Origin: Acidobacteriaceae bacterium
GTDB lineage: Bacteria; Acidobacteriota; Terriglobia; Terriglobales; Acidobacteriaceae
Reading direction: 5' to 3'
DNA: 64,000 nucleotides
Assembly (NCBI GenBank): GCA_025462885.1
Contig: JAOAPN010000006.1
Location: forward strand, 1-64,000
Of the stretch, positions 16,126-25,688 are shown in pieces. The translations under genes were made by a program, and so were the position numbers. Below the pieces are notes generated by a model. The model had not been told where the DNA came from, ran no database searches, and was given only the letters and a program-made list of their open reading frames with translations. How positions within the stretch are numbered: the first letter of the stretch is position 1; every line of letters begins with the position of its first letter.

Positions 16126-18582
16126 ATGAAGTTCGAGGGGCTGGCAGGAATGTCGACGAAGAAAAACTTTAGCGTAAAACTGGCTGCACCTCTGTTCGCT
16201 GCACTGATGATGGTTCTCCAGCTGAACGCTGCACCGGCCTCTCCTCGCATCATTGAGCAGAAGGAGCAAGTGGGAACTGCTGCCCAACAGATGACCCTGA
16301 CCCGCAGCGACGCAACCGTCATGGTGGAGGCCTACGCGCCCAACATCGTGAGGGTCACGCTGAGCCTGCGCAAGGGAGATGCGGTTGCTGCGCCTGGTTA
16401 CGGCATCATCGCAAAGCCACTCGAGAATGGATGGACGCGCGAGGCGACTGCCTCCGGCGACGTGCTGCGTTCAGGGCGGATGGTGGTGACGGTTGCAGCG
16501 GATCGCAAGCGGACCGGTCCTTTGCCTGAGACGTCGAAGTTCTTCGGAGGGTCGACGCCCGGAGTGGGGCTTTCTATCAAGACTCCGAAAGGAGCTTCGC
16601 TGGTCGAGATGCAGGGATGGCAGATGTCGGTGCCGAACTATAAGGACGGCAATGCAGATCGGCTGTACGATCGACGGCCCACAGATCCCCCATTCTTCGA
16701 GGTGGGTGCAACGTTTGCGGCACCCGCGGACGAGCACTACTACGGCTTAGGTCAGAACCAGGAAGGCTACCTTGATCGCCGCGGCCACGTGGTGCGCTGC
16801 GCTCATGATTACAACGCTCCATCCGGGCAGAGTGTATGTATTCCTTTTGTAGTTACAAATAAAGGTTATGGCTTGCTCTGGGATAATCCATCCAGGACTA
16901 CGGTTGCCTTTGGCTTCAATGACTCGACCAGATGGACTTCGGATGTGGGCCAGCGGGTCTCGTTCTTTGTCATCGCTGGTAAGACCTATGACGAGATCTA
17001 TGGTGGCTATCGGCTGCTGACGGGCGATACACCCATGCTGCCGAAGTCTGCCTACGGCTACATTCAGTGCAAGCAGCGGTATTCGACACAGGCGGAGTTG
17101 CTGGCCGTAGCGAAGGGCTATCGCGACCGGCATCTTCCGGCGGACGTGCTGGTGATCGATTGGTTCCACTACACCAAGATGGGCCAGATGGATATGGAGC
17201 CGGACAAGTGGCCCGACCCGGTGGCGATGAACAAGCAACTCCATGACATGAACTTCCACACCATGATCAGCGTGTGGCCGCGCTTCGTGCCGGAGTCACG
17301 TTTCTACGAGACGGTGTACCGCAATGGCTGGTTTGAAGCGCTCGCCGATGGCAGTCCTACGACCGGTCTTCCCTACGACCGCGCGGGATCCGATATCGAC
17401 ACGACCAATCCTGAGGCGGCGAAGTGGTATTGGGATATCGTTCGCGACAACTATGTCAGCAAAGGCTTCGACGCCTTCTGGGCGGATGAGACGGAGCCCG
17501 ATCTTCCCCCGAATGGAAGCTACTTTCACGTTGGGCCTGGCACCCAATACTTCAACGTCTATCCGCTCTTCCACACGGCCACCTTCTACAACGGGATGCG
17601 CAGGGACATGAAGGAGCGTGCCGTCGTCCTGGCGCGCGACTCCTATCTCGGCGCACAGCATAACGGCGCGATCTTCTGGTCGTCGGACATCAATGCCAAC
17701 TGGGATACGTTGAAAAGGCAGGTGCCGACGGGGATCAACTTCGTCGCGTCGGGCATGCCGTACTGGAGCACGGACATCGGCGGCTGGCAGGCTCCGCCGT
17801 ACACCCATAAGCCCGAGCGGCCCGCGCTGCTCGATCCTTCCGACGCTCGCGACGTCGTGCACGACAACGATGATTTTCCAGAGCTCTACACGCGCTGGTT
17901 CGAGTACGGAGCCTTTCAGCCGAACTTCCGGACGCACGGAACACGGCCGCAGAACGAGGTGTGGTCGTACGGCAAGCAGGCCCAGCCGATTCTCGAGAAG
18001 TATCTGCGGCTGCGATACCAAATGATGCCGTACATCTATTCGCTGGGGCACTTCTCGCATGAGACCGGCGCACCGTTCATGCGTGGCCTGTTCATGGACT
18101 TCGGGAACGACCCGAAGGTTGCGGACATCGGCGATGAGTACATGTTCGGTCCGGCACTGCTGGTCGCACCCGTCACCGAGCAGGGCGTCACGAAGCGTAG
18201 CGTCTACCTTCCCGCTGGCACAGACTGGTACAACTACTGGACGAACGAACGGATCAAGGGCGGACAGACCATCATCGTGAATGCTCCAATCGATACGCTG
18301 CCGCTGTTCGTAAAAGCCGGGTCGATCCTGCCGCTTGGCGAGAAGATTGAGAGCACTAACGAGCACCAGAACATCGCAAAACTACGTGTCTACCCCGGCG
18401 CCGATGGAGACTTCGAGCTTTACCAGGATGATGGCCGCACCTATGCGTACGAGCAAGGCACGATGGAGTTGACGCATCTGCATTGGTCCGATGCGACGCA
18501 GAGACTGGAACACTCCGGTGCGAACGCCTGGACGAAACCCGATCCTCAGATGGTCGAAGTCGTCAGCGCAAAGAGACGATAG
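16126..18582 (+). CDS. Secreted glycoside hydrolase family 31 (alpha-glucosidase/alpha-xylosidase type)
   Basis: Start chosen at ATG 16126 because GGAG lies seven bases before it; 16150 is an alternative. The product of about 818 residues has a signal peptide. The N-terminal beta-sandwich domain is followed by the (beta/alpha)8 barrel with VIDWFHYTKMG, the nucleophile region FDAFWADETEPD (Asp at about 454), LARDSY, and the acid/base region FWSSDI followed by YWSTDIGGW. The C-terminal region has the GH31 proximal domain motif LPAGTDWYNYWT. The WADETEPD form resembles alpha-xylosidase-like GH31 enzymes, but substrate assignment needs assay. It lies 57 bases upstream of a LacI regulator on the same strand. 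Confidence 0.9.
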   Translation: MKFEGLAGMSTKKNFSVKLAAPLFAALMMVLQLNAAPASPRIIEQKEQVGTAAQQMTLTRSDATVMVEAYAPNIVRVTLSLRKGDAVAAPGYGIIAKPLENGWTREATASGDVLRSGRMVVTVAADRKRTGPLPETSKFFGGSTPGVGLSIKTPKGASLVEMQGWQMSVPNYKDGNADRLYDRRPTDPPFFEVGATFAAPADEHYYGLGQNQEGYLDRRGHVVRCAHDYNAPSGQSVCIPFVVTNKGYGLLWDNPSRTTVAFGFNDSTRWTSDVGQRVSFFVIAGKTYDEIYGGYRLLTGDTPMLPKSAYGYIQCKQRYSTQAELLAVAKGYRDRHLPADVLVIDWFHYTKMGQMDMEPDKWPDPVAMNKQLHDMNFHTMISVWPRFVPESRFYETVYRNGWFEALADGSPTTGLPYDRAGSDIDTTNPEAAKWYWDIVRDNYVSKGFDAFWADETEPDLPPNGSYFHVGPGTQYFNVYPLFHTATFYNGMRRDMKERAVVLARDSYLGAQHNGAIFWSSDINANWDTLKRQVPTGINFVASGMPYWSTDIGGWQAPPYTHKPERPALLDPSDARDVVHDNDDFPELYTRWFEYGAFQPNFRTHGTRPQNEVWSYGKQAQPILEKYLRLRYQMMPYIYSLGHFSHETGAPFMRGLFMDFGNDPKVADIGDEYMFGPALLVAPVTEQGVTKRSVYLPAGTDWYNYWTNERIKGGQTIIVNAPIDTLPLFVKAGSILPLGEKIESTNEHQNIAKLRVYPGADGDFELYQDDGRTYAYEQGTMELTHLHWSDATQRLEHSGANAWTKPDPQMVEVVSAKRR

Positions 18583-18639
18583 TACAGGCCGGGTCAACCT
18601 GCAATAATGAGGACGATTCCTTGAGAGGGTACCCTCCGC

Positions 18640-19695
18640 ATGAAGCGTTCTCCAAAACCGGCAGCCCCGCAGAAACTGGATATACGCAGTGTAGCGGCGC
18701 GTGCGCGCGTTTCGATTGCCACCGTCTCACGCACGATCAATCACATCGCGACGGTCGATGCGGTTCTCGCTGCACGTGTCTGGAAGGCAGTGGAAGAGCT
18801 GAACTACTTCCCCAACACGCAGGCGCGTGCCCTGGTCTCGGGGCGCAGCCGCCTGCTGGGCCTGATCGTTTCGGAGATCACCAATCCTTTCTTTCCAGAG
18901 CTGATTCAGGAGTTCGAGAACGTCGCCGTGGAGCGGGGCTACGAGATCCTTATCAGCTCCACCAACTATGACCCGAAGAAGACCGAGTCCTGTGTGCGCC
19001 GGATGCTGGAGCGCAAGGTCGACGGCGTCGCCATCATGACCTTCGGAATCGAAGAGCTGCTCCTCGATCGCTTTGCGGTCAGCGATATTCCATCCGTCTT
19101 TATGGATCTTGGACCGAAGCGGCCGAGCAGCACCACGCTGACGGTGGACTACAAGCAAGGCATCGACGAAGGAGTGCGGCACCTGGCGAAGCTGGGCCAT
19201 CGCAAGATCGCCTTTATCAGCGGCCCGCTGCGGCTGCGGTCGGCGCAAACACGCAAGGCGGCGTTCCTCGAAAGTCTGCACGCGCACAAGCTCACAGCGA
19301 ACGATGCATGGATGATTGAGGGCGACCATACTCTCGACGGCGGACGCGACGCAATGCACCGCTTGCTGGCGCTGAAGCAATGGCCTACCGCGATTATGTG
19401 TTCCAACGACATGACCGCCATCGGCGTCCAGCATGTGCTCTTCGAGGCAAAGCTGACAGTCCCGCAGGACTTCTCCCTGATCGGCTTCGACGATGTGCAT
19501 CTGGCGGAGTACACCATCCCACCGCTGACCACGGTGCGGATGTCCTGCAAGGATCTGGCCCAGGCGGCGGTCGCGAGTCTGCTGAGCCACCTGGCTTCGG
19601 ACGACACGCCCCATGCGCGTTCCTCGGCTATCCCTACTCGTTTGATCGTCCGGCAAACTACAGGTGCTCCCAGAAAGAAAGCGGCGGCCAAGTAG
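18640..19695 (+). CDS. LacI-family transcriptional regulator
   Basis: The 351-residue protein has the N-terminal LacI helix-turn-helix (DIRSVAARARVSIATVSR, about 12-29), the hinge helix region around YFPNTQARALVSG, and a periplasmic-binding-protein-like core (GLIVSEITNPFFPELIQ, then VDGVAIM, SNDMTAIG and the closing GFDDVHLAEYTIPPLTTV). Such proteins repress sugar genes until an inducer binds. The GH31 gene immediately upstream and the galM-glycerate kinase-larA operon convergent to it are the obvious candidate targets, but this is inference. Its stop is only nine bases from the stop of larA. Confidence 0.93.
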   Translation: MKRSPKPAAPQKLDIRSVAARARVSIATVSRTINHIATVDAVLAARVWKAVEELNYFPNTQARALVSGRSRLLGLIVSEITNPFFPELIQEFENVAVERGYEILISSTNYDPKKTESCVRRMLERKVDGVAIMTFGIEELLLDRFAVSDIPSVFMDLGPKRPSSTTLTVDYKQGIDEGVRHLAKLGHRKIAFISGPLRLRSAQTRKAAFLESLHAHKLTANDAWMIEGDHTLDGGRDAMHRLLALKQWPTAIMCSNDMTAIGVQHVLFEAKLTVPQDFSLIGFDDVHLAEYTIPPLTTVRMSCKDLAQAAVASLLSHLASDDTPHARSSAIPTRLIVRQTTGAPRKKAAAK

Positions 19696-19704
19696 CGGCT
19701 GGTA

Positions 19705-20976
19705 TTACGCAACGACACGTGCGAACACGTAGGGCCCCTCTGGAATCAGAGCGACGCGCGCATCAGTAGGGAGTCCCTGCAACAGCGCTTGAACGGCGGC
19801 GTCCATGGAGAGGAAGCTGCTTTCTCCCAGAGCGCCCATCTCCCTGGCGGAGATTCCCGGTGCATAGAAGAGGATCTCGGTGCGCAGGCTGGTGAGAGCG
19901 AGCTTCTCAAGCTGCCACTGATCGACCTCAACCGGAACGCCGTTGAGACTCGCCAGAAAACTTTCCGGCCCGCGATACTCCTTCAGCATGCGCGCAAACT
20001 CCGGCGAACCGATGCCCTCGGTGCATGCCCCAAGGATCAGGATCTTGCCACCATCCTTTACGATGTGCTGCGCCGCGGTAATGCCCTTGATGAGTTGGTA
20101 GAAGGTGAGATCCAACGGATGGCCGGCAGCACTCGTAATCACCGCATCGGCAAGCCCGGTGAGCCGTTCGAGCGAGGTCCCGCGAAGAAAATCGACTCCC
20201 GCAGCGTGGGCTGCGACCGGATCGCCTGCGAAGACACCGGAGATCTCGCGGCTCTGCGTCAGGGTCACGTCCAGCACAAAGTCGTGCCGCGCCATGCGTG
20301 CGATCTCAAGCAGCTCTCCATGCAGAGGATTCTGTTCGATCGATCCTTCCGTTGCCATCGGTTCGCGCATGAAGCGTGGCGAGTGAATCACCTTGATCGT
20401 CTCCTGTGCGGCCAGTCCCGGCGCGATGAGCTTTCGCCCGCCTGAGAAACCCAGCATCAGGTGCTGCTCGATGAAGCCGAGGGTGATATGGAGATCGGCC
20501 GCCATGAAGCGCTCGTCGATAAAGACGGGGGTGTCGCGCTGAGTCGAGCCCAGCGCCCGATGGTCGGCCATGACCTTGGCATCGTGATTCACGACACGAT
20601 ACTTCGCGGCAATCTCCGGCCCGAGGATGCTGTTGATCTCCTCCGGCGTCGCACTGCGGTGCAGCCCGGTGGCGATCAAAATCGTAACGCCCTCCACCGG
20701 AATCCCCGCTTCATGCAGGCGGCGCAACAAGGGTGGAAGGGTGACGCTGTTGGGAGCGGGTCGGGTGATATCGCAGACCGAGATAGCAGCGGTGCTCTTT
20801 CCTGCGGCCAGTTCACGCAAGGGCGCGCATCCGATCGGCGCATCGAGCGCGGCATCGAGCGCTGCGTTCGCGTCCGGCAACGCAGAGGCGGAACGGCTCT
20901 CGACCAGATCGTACGTCGGGCCGTCGGGCAGGGACAGCATTAGTCCCTCTTTGCCGAAGGCGAACTGTATCTTCAT
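19705..20976 (-). CDS. larA: LarA-like nickel-dependent lactate racemase family protein
   Basis: Start chosen at ATG 20976 (SD AAGGAG), which gives 423 residues, the usual LarA length; 91 further upstream codons are open but not LarA-like. The protein has ATGLHR, HITLGFIEQHLMLG and the signature GFSGGRKLIAPG, with the lysine that carries the nickel-pincer cofactor in LarA. Family members racemise or epimerise 2-hydroxy acids. No cofactor genes (larB, larC, larE) are in the window, so the enzyme either uses ones elsewhere or has another 2-hydroxyacid substrate. It follows a glycerate kinase gene by 70 bases, which suggests sugar-acid metabolism. Confidence 0.85.
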   Translation of the reverse strand: MKIQFAFGKEGLMLSLPDGPTYDLVESRSASALPDANAALDAALDAPIGCAPLRELAAGKSTAAISVCDITRPAPNSVTLPPLLRRLHEAGIPVEGVTILIATGLHRSATPEEINSILGPEIAAKYRVVNHDAKVMADHRALGSTQRDTPVFIDERFMAADLHITLGFIEQHLMLGFSGGRKLIAPGLAAQETIKVIHSPRFMREPMATEGSIEQNPLHGELLEIARMARHDFVLDVTLTQSREISGVFAGDPVAAHAAGVDFLRGTSLERLTGLADAVITSAAGHPLDLTFYQLIKGITAAQHIVKDGGKILILGACTEGIGSPEFARMLKEYRGPESFLASLNGVPVEVDQWQLEKLALTSLRTEILFYAPGISAREMGALGESSFLSMDAAVQALLQGLPTDARVALIPEGPYVFARVVA

Positions 20977-21046
20977 GCTGAAAGCTCCTTGCGGCCGCAT
21001 CGCGTCGCACGATGGACCTGCCACATCACTATAAAACCCGACGCAC

Positions 21047-22417
21047 TCAGGGAGCGAGCAGGATGCGCAGGTCGCGCAGATTGTTTCCGGTAGGCCCTGT
21101 CGAAATGGTGTCCCCCAACAGGGCAAGCAGCCCATGCGAATCAAAATCCCGCAGCGCTTTTGCCACTGGATAGCCCGCGGTGTCAGCTCGCGAAGCGGTT
21201 GCGCCATCGACGATCGCTCCGGCAGCCGGACTATTGCCGTCGATGCCATCGCTTCCCGCGCTCAGGACGACGCGGTCGCTTCCCGCCATCTCCCGGGCAC
21301 ACAGCAGTGCGAAGTGCTGATTGCGGCCGCCATGTCCTTGCGACTCGCTCGGCACTCGCACGGTCACTTCGCCTGCGGAGAGCAGACAGACGCGCGCCCT
21401 GGGATTCGCCTGCTTCAGATCCTCAAGCCGCTTGAGCAGGTACGCAGCGGCAGCTTCGGCTGTCCAGTCGTCGCAGCTTGAGTCGAGGGTGACCTGCCAT
21501 CCCAGTTCCGTTGCGCGGCTTGCAGCCGCCTGCTCAAGTGAGATGCTGTCCGCCAGCACCGCCTGGTGGGAGCGGGCGAAGGCAGCGTCGCCCGGCTTCG
21601 GGCTCTCGGGCGCGTCGTCTGCGAGCAGCAGAGGTACGACGCGTTCCGGCATGTTCGCTGCCAGATTAAACTGGCTGAGAATGCGTCGTGCATCGGCAAG
21701 CGTGCTGCGGTCCGGCAGCGTAGGCCCGGAGGCCAGGGCGTCAAGTTCCCCGGCCGGGACATCGGAGACGAAGAGGCTGATCTGTTCTGCTGGAGCAGCT
21801 GCGGCGGCGAGGCGTCCGCCTTTGACGGCGGAGAGATGCTTTCGCACCGTGTTGATCGCGGTGATCGGCGCGCCGCTCTCGACGAGAGCCTTGTGGGTCG
21901 CAGCGATCTCCGCAAGCGTGATATCGCGATCCAGCATCTGCTCGACCATGGAGGAGCCGCCGCCGCTGATGAGGAAGACGACAAGATCCCGCGCAGTCGC
22001 GGACTCAAGTAATTGCAGAATCGCAGCGGCCGCTTCCAGCGAGGCTTCAGTCGGGCTGGGATGACCACCCTGAATAAACTGAATGCCCTCCGGGAGTGGT
22101 CCCGCCTTTGCACCGACTACGATTCCTTCGAATCGCCTTGCGGCCTCTCCCACCTGGGATAGAAAGCTGCTGGCCATCGGGACTGCGGCTTTTCCGATCG
22201 CTACGAGCAGCAGTCGCTCGTATTGCGGCAGGTCGTAGCGATGTCCATCGATCACCATCATGTCGGCATCAAGGACCATATGACGTTCCATTGCTACGGC
22301 AACTCGGGTCGCATCGAGCGCATGCAGGAAGATATCCTTCGCCGCAACGTACGGAGCGCTGAGGATCCTGTGTGAGCGATCCTCAGCGCCGTTATTCTGC
22401 TGTGGCAAAGCCTCCAC
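21047..22417 (-). CDS. Glycerate 2-kinase (MOFRL/DUF4147 family)
   Basis: The 456-residue protein has the DUF4147 N-terminal domain with LLVAIGKAAVPMA, the SGGGSSM motif and TINTVRKHLSAVKGG, and the C-terminal MOFRL domain with GHGGRNQHFAL and SAGSDGIDGNSPAAGA. Enzymes of this family phosphorylate D-glycerate to 2-phosphoglycerate. The start is GTG with a good SD (GGAGG). It lies 20 bases after galM and upstream of larA, so the three probably form one operon. This fits breakdown of sugars through glycerate. Confidence 0.92.
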   Translation of the reverse strand: MEALPQQNNGAEDRSHRILSAPYVAAKDIFLHALDATRVAVAMERHMVLDADMMVIDGHRYDLPQYERLLLVAIGKAAVPMASSFLSQVGEAARRFEGIVVGAKAGPLPEGIQFIQGGHPSPTEASLEAAAAILQLLESATARDLVVFLISGGGSSMVEQMLDRDITLAEIAATHKALVESGAPITAINTVRKHLSAVKGGRLAAAAAPAEQISLFVSDVPAGELDALASGPTLPDRSTLADARRILSQFNLAANMPERVVPLLLADDAPESPKPGDAAFARSHQAVLADSISLEQAAASRATELGWQVTLDSSCDDWTAEAAAAYLLKRLEDLKQANPRARVCLLSAGEVTVRVPSESQGHGGRNQHFALLCAREMAGSDRVVLSAGSDGIDGNSPAAGAIVDGATASRADTAGYPVAKALRDFDSHGLLALLGDTISTGPTGNNLRDLRILLAP

Positions 22418-22437
22418 CTGAGCCTCCGCCGTATCCG

Positions 22438-23535
22438 TTACTTTGCGTGCGTTGAGAAGGTGAAGGTGGTCATGCTGTGCTTCGTCTCACCCGGCTTCAG
22501 CAGCGTGGTGGGGAAGGCAGGGTGGTTGGGCGAGTCGGGATAGTGCTGCGTCTCCAGGCAGAAGCCCGTGTTCTTCGCATGCGACTCGCCGGCCTTGCCG
22601 AACTTCGCGCCATCGAGGAAGTTACCCGAGTAGAACTGCACGCCGGGTTCGGTGGTCGTCACGGTAAGGCCGCGGCCGCTGACCGGCTCGTAGACGCGGG
22701 CGGCGGTCTTCACCTCGCCGTTGTGTCCGCGCAGCACCCAGTTATGGTCGTAGCCGCCGGCGATCTTCAACTGCTCGTTGTCCGCGCCGATACGCGCACC
22801 GATGGTAGTGGCCTTGCGGAAGTCGAAGGGAGTTCCCTCCACCGTCGGCAGTTCGCCCGTCGGGATCAGCACCTTGTTGGTCGGCGTGTACTGGTCGGAT
22901 GACAACGTCACCTCGTGACCAAGCACGGTGCCGGAACCCGCGAGATTGAAATAGGTATGGTTGGTCAGGTTGACCACGGTCGTCTTATCGGTCGAGTAGC
23001 TGTAATCGATCCGCAGCGCATTGTGGTGGAGCGAGTAGCGCACATGCGCGGTCAGCGTTCCGGGATAGCCCTGGTCGCCGTCCTTGCTGACCAGCGTCAT
23101 CTCCACACCGCCGGCGATCGGATGCGCCTGCCACACCAGCTTGTCGAAGCCAATCAGGCCGCCATGCAGAGACTGGCCGTTGTTATTGATCGGCACATGA
23201 TAGTCGTGGCCGTCGATCTTGAACTCGCCGTTTGCGATGCGATTTCCATAGCGCCCGACCACTGCGCCGAAGTAGGTGCTGGGATCGGCAACGTAGCCAT
23301 CAAAGGCGCTATACCCCAGGGTCACATTGCCCATCGTGCCATCGCGGTCCGCGCTCTGGATGGAGACGATCCGTGCCCCGTAGGTCATGATGCGCGCTTC
23401 CACTGCATCGCTCTTCAAGGTGTATAGATCCACGGCGGTACCGTCCGGCAGGGTCCCAAAGACGGTCTTCGTTACGGTGGCATGCGCTGCCATTGCGGTT
23501 GTCATGATAAGCAGAATAACCCGTGCCAATCTCAT
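22438..23535 (-). CDS. galM: Aldose 1-epimerase (mutarotase), exported
   Basis: Start chosen at ATG 23535, which directly begins a signal peptide (LARVILLIMTTAMAAHA); an upstream in-frame ATG at 23652 would give a non-signal extension. The product of about 365 residues has the mutarotase motifs VVGRYGNRIANG, SLHGG, NLTNHTYFNL with the catalytic His, and LETQHYPDSPNHP with FPTTLL. It interconverts the anomers of aldoses, here probably in the periplasm. It is the first gene of the galM-glycerate kinase-larA operon and likely works with the extracellular hydrolases nearby. Confidence 0.92.
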   Translation of the reverse strand: MRLARVILLIMTTAMAAHATVTKTVFGTLPDGTAVDLYTLKSDAVEARIMTYGARIVSIQSADRDGTMGNVTLGYSAFDGYVADPSTYFGAVVGRYGNRIANGEFKIDGHDYHVPINNNGQSLHGGLIGFDKLVWQAHPIAGGVEMTLVSKDGDQGYPGTLTAHVRYSLHHNALRIDYSYSTDKTTVVNLTNHTYFNLAGSGTVLGHEVTLSSDQYTPTNKVLIPTGELPTVEGTPFDFRKATTIGARIGADNEQLKIAGGYDHNWVLRGHNGEVKTAARVYEPVSGRGLTVTTTEPGVQFYSGNFLDGAKFGKAGESHAKNTGFCLETQHYPDSPNHPAFPTTLLKPGETKHSMTTFTFSTHAK

Positions 23536-23808
23536 AGTCAGCAATCCCTCAATTCTTTCTTGGGTGCCCGCCAGAGTACCCGGCGACACCTTCCTGCGAG
23601 CCGCAGTCGCGACAATGCGAGCGCCCCATACCGGTTGGATGCACAGGCGCACTTCCTGATTCGACTCCGCAACTATACGTCAACCATGCAAGGCACGAAA
23701 ACGGCGCGCTGAATGAAGCGATAAACGCGTTGGGACGATAAGATAGTCCGGCATGGCAAAGCATTCCCCGGCGCATTTCCCAGCGCATCTCACGGCATAA
23801 GGACGAAC

Positions 23809-25056
23809 ATGATCTCCAGCACCTCACGCAACAGCCAGCCCTTCCGCGGCGCACTGCTCCTCTGCCTCTTCACCTGCTTCCTCACTTTTGTTCCGCTTGC
23901 CTCGGCGGCGCCGCCGGACCACTGGGTTGGTACCTGGGGCGCCTCTCCCATCGCGGCCCTGAATACGGATGGAAAGGTCGTCGCACCCGACACGACGCTC
24001 CGCGAGATCGTCCATGTCTCGCTTGGCGGTCCCCAGGCGCGCGTCGTCCTGAGCAACGAGTTCGGCCTCGACCCGCTCACTATCGGCGCGGCTCGCATCG
24101 CGCTTAGCGCCGGTCATGGAGCGGTGGAGCTCTCCACCGCCAATGTGCTGACCTTCGGCGGTCGCCCTGCCGTTACGATTCCGCCCGGAGCGCTGGTCTT
24201 CAGTGATCCCGTGGCGCTGAAGCTGGCTCCCTTCGCTGATGTCGCCGTCAGCCTCTACGTCCCCGAGCAGCCGATTCGCCAACTCTCTGTCCATGGCGCG
24301 GCCTACCAGACGAGTTACGCGGCCACCGGCAACGTGGTCGGCGCAAAAACTCTGGATGCGCCCAAAGAGATCTACTCCTGGCCAATCCTCAAGGGAATCG
24401 ACGTATTGGTGAGTGGAGACAGCGGCGCCATCGTCACCTTCGGCGACAGCATCACCGACGGCGCCCACAGCACCCGCGACGCCAACGCCCGCTGGCCCGA
24501 TATCCTGGCCCACCGGCTGCAGGCCAACAAGAAGACCGCCACCCTCGGCATCATCAACCAGGGCATCGGCGGCAACCGCGTGCTGCACGACACTACCGGA
24601 CCCAGCGCACTCGCTCGCTTCGACCGCGACGTGATCGCCCAGGCCGGGGTCAAGTACCTCGTCATCATGGAGAGCATCAACGATATCGGCCACGCCGCCG
24701 ACCCAGTCAATCCCTACGATCCGGTCACCGCGGAGGACATCATCGTCGGCCTCGGCCAGCTCGCCGAGCGCGCCCACAGCCACGGGATCAAGGTCATCGG
24801 CGCGACCCTCACTCCCTACGTCGGAGCGAAGTATGCGTCACCTGCCGGCGAGGCGATCCGCCAGGGCGTCAACAAGTGGATCCGCACCTCCAACCAGCTC
24901 GATGGCGTCATCGACTTCGACAAAGTCACCCAGGATCCCGCCAACCCCGCCGTCTTCGCCCCGGCCGCCGACTCCGGCGATCACCTGCACCCCGGCGACG
25001 CAGGCTACAAGATAATGGGAGACTCCATCGACCTCAAGCTCTTCGGAGCCAAATAG
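23809..25056 (+). CDS. Secreted SGNH/GDSL hydrolase
   Basis: The 415-residue protein has a signal peptide (about 1-32). An N-terminal beta-rich domain of about 150 residues precedes the SGNH domain, which shows block I TFGDSITDG, the Gly block GGNRVLHD, the Asn block ESINDIGH, and block V GDHLHPG with the catalytic Asp and His. The arrangement resembles family-2-like carbohydrate esterases. Substrates may be acetyl or other acyl groups on polysaccharides. SD AAGGA precedes the ATG, and a terminator shared with ndk follows. Confidence 0.9.
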   Translation: MISSTSRNSQPFRGALLLCLFTCFLTFVPLASAAPPDHWVGTWGASPIAALNTDGKVVAPDTTLREIVHVSLGGPQARVVLSNEFGLDPLTIGAARIALSAGHGAVELSTANVLTFGGRPAVTIPPGALVFSDPVALKLAPFADVAVSLYVPEQPIRQLSVHGAAYQTSYAATGNVVGAKTLDAPKEIYSWPILKGIDVLVSGDSGAIVTFGDSITDGAHSTRDANARWPDILAHRLQANKKTATLGIINQGIGGNRVLHDTTGPSALARFDRDVIAQAGVKYLVIMESINDIGHAADPVNPYDPVTAEDIIVGLGQLAERAHSHGIKVIGATLTPYVGAKYASPAGEAIRQGVNKWIRTSNQLDGVIDFDKVTQDPANPAVFAPAADSGDHLHPGDAGYKIMGDSIDLKLFGAK

Positions 25057-25076
25057 CCAGTACGGCCGCAGACGCA

Positions 25077-25112
25077 GAAACGACAGGAGCCAGGCTCCTG
25101 CCGTTTCTTTAT
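25077..25112. terminator. Bidirectional intrinsic terminator
   Basis: GAAACG-A-CAGGAGC pairs with GCTCCTG-C-CGTTTC around a three-base loop and is followed by TTTATTT. It separates the convergent GDSL hydrolase and ndk genes. Confidence 0.85.
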
Positions 25113-25125
25113 TTGGAGCTAAAAC

Positions 25126-25542
25126 TTACTGCAGTTCGATTCCGGCGAAGAAGTAGCCGATCTCGAAGGCAGCCGTATCTTCGGCATCCGAGCCGTGGAT
25201 GGCGTTCTCGCCGATCGAAGCAGCGAACTGCTTGCGGATCGTGCCCTCTTCGGCCTGGGCCGGATTGGTCGCGCCCATCAGCTTGCGCAGGTCGGCGATG
25301 GCGTTGTCCTTCTCGAGAACCATGGGGAAGATCGGTCCCGAGCTCATGAACTCGGTGAGCTCGCCAAAGAACGGACGCGCCGCGTGAACGTGGTAGAAGC
25401 CCTCGGCCTGAGCCTTGGAGATGGACAACCGCTTGATGGAGACAATCTTGAAGCCTGCCTTTTCGATCGAGGCGAGGATGGCGGCCGTGTAGCCCTTGCG
25501 GACTGCGTCCGGCTTGATGATGCTGAATGTGCGCTGAGACAT
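25126..25542 (-). CDS. ndk: Nucleoside diphosphate kinase
   Basis: Start chosen at ATG 25542, which begins [14 protein letters not shown] exactly like the family; the open frame upstream is unrelated. The 138-residue product has the phosphohistidine motif NAIHGSD near residue 117, [14 protein letters not shown], and [14 protein letters not shown]. It transfers the gamma phosphate of ATP to other nucleoside diphosphates. The length is normal. An AGGAG lies about 14 bases before the start, rather far. It is divergent from the M16 protease gene. Confidence 0.97.
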   Translation of the reverse strand: MSQRTFSIIKPDAVRKGYTAAILASIEKAGFKIVSIKRLSISKAQAEGFYHVHAARPFFGELTEFMSSGPIFPMVLEKDNAIADLRKLMGATNPAQAEEGTIRKQFAASIGENAIHGSDAEDTAAFEIGYFFAGIELQ

Positions 25543-25688
25543 GGTGTGTCTTTCTACTCCTGAAGGTTCCGGTTCGATTCGTATCGCTCCTTCAAATGTA
25601 CCGGAAAACCGCCTCCGCAGCGAGGATTCGAGCCCCCGTGGATGATATGCTTCGGCTACATTCACCATCCATTCACCGGAGTTTCTCG

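Noticed and set aside
14749-16287. Minus-strand ORF of 512 codons over the fluoride exporter
   Set aside because: It is antisense to a clear CLC protein preceded by a riboswitch, with Arg/Gln-rich composition.
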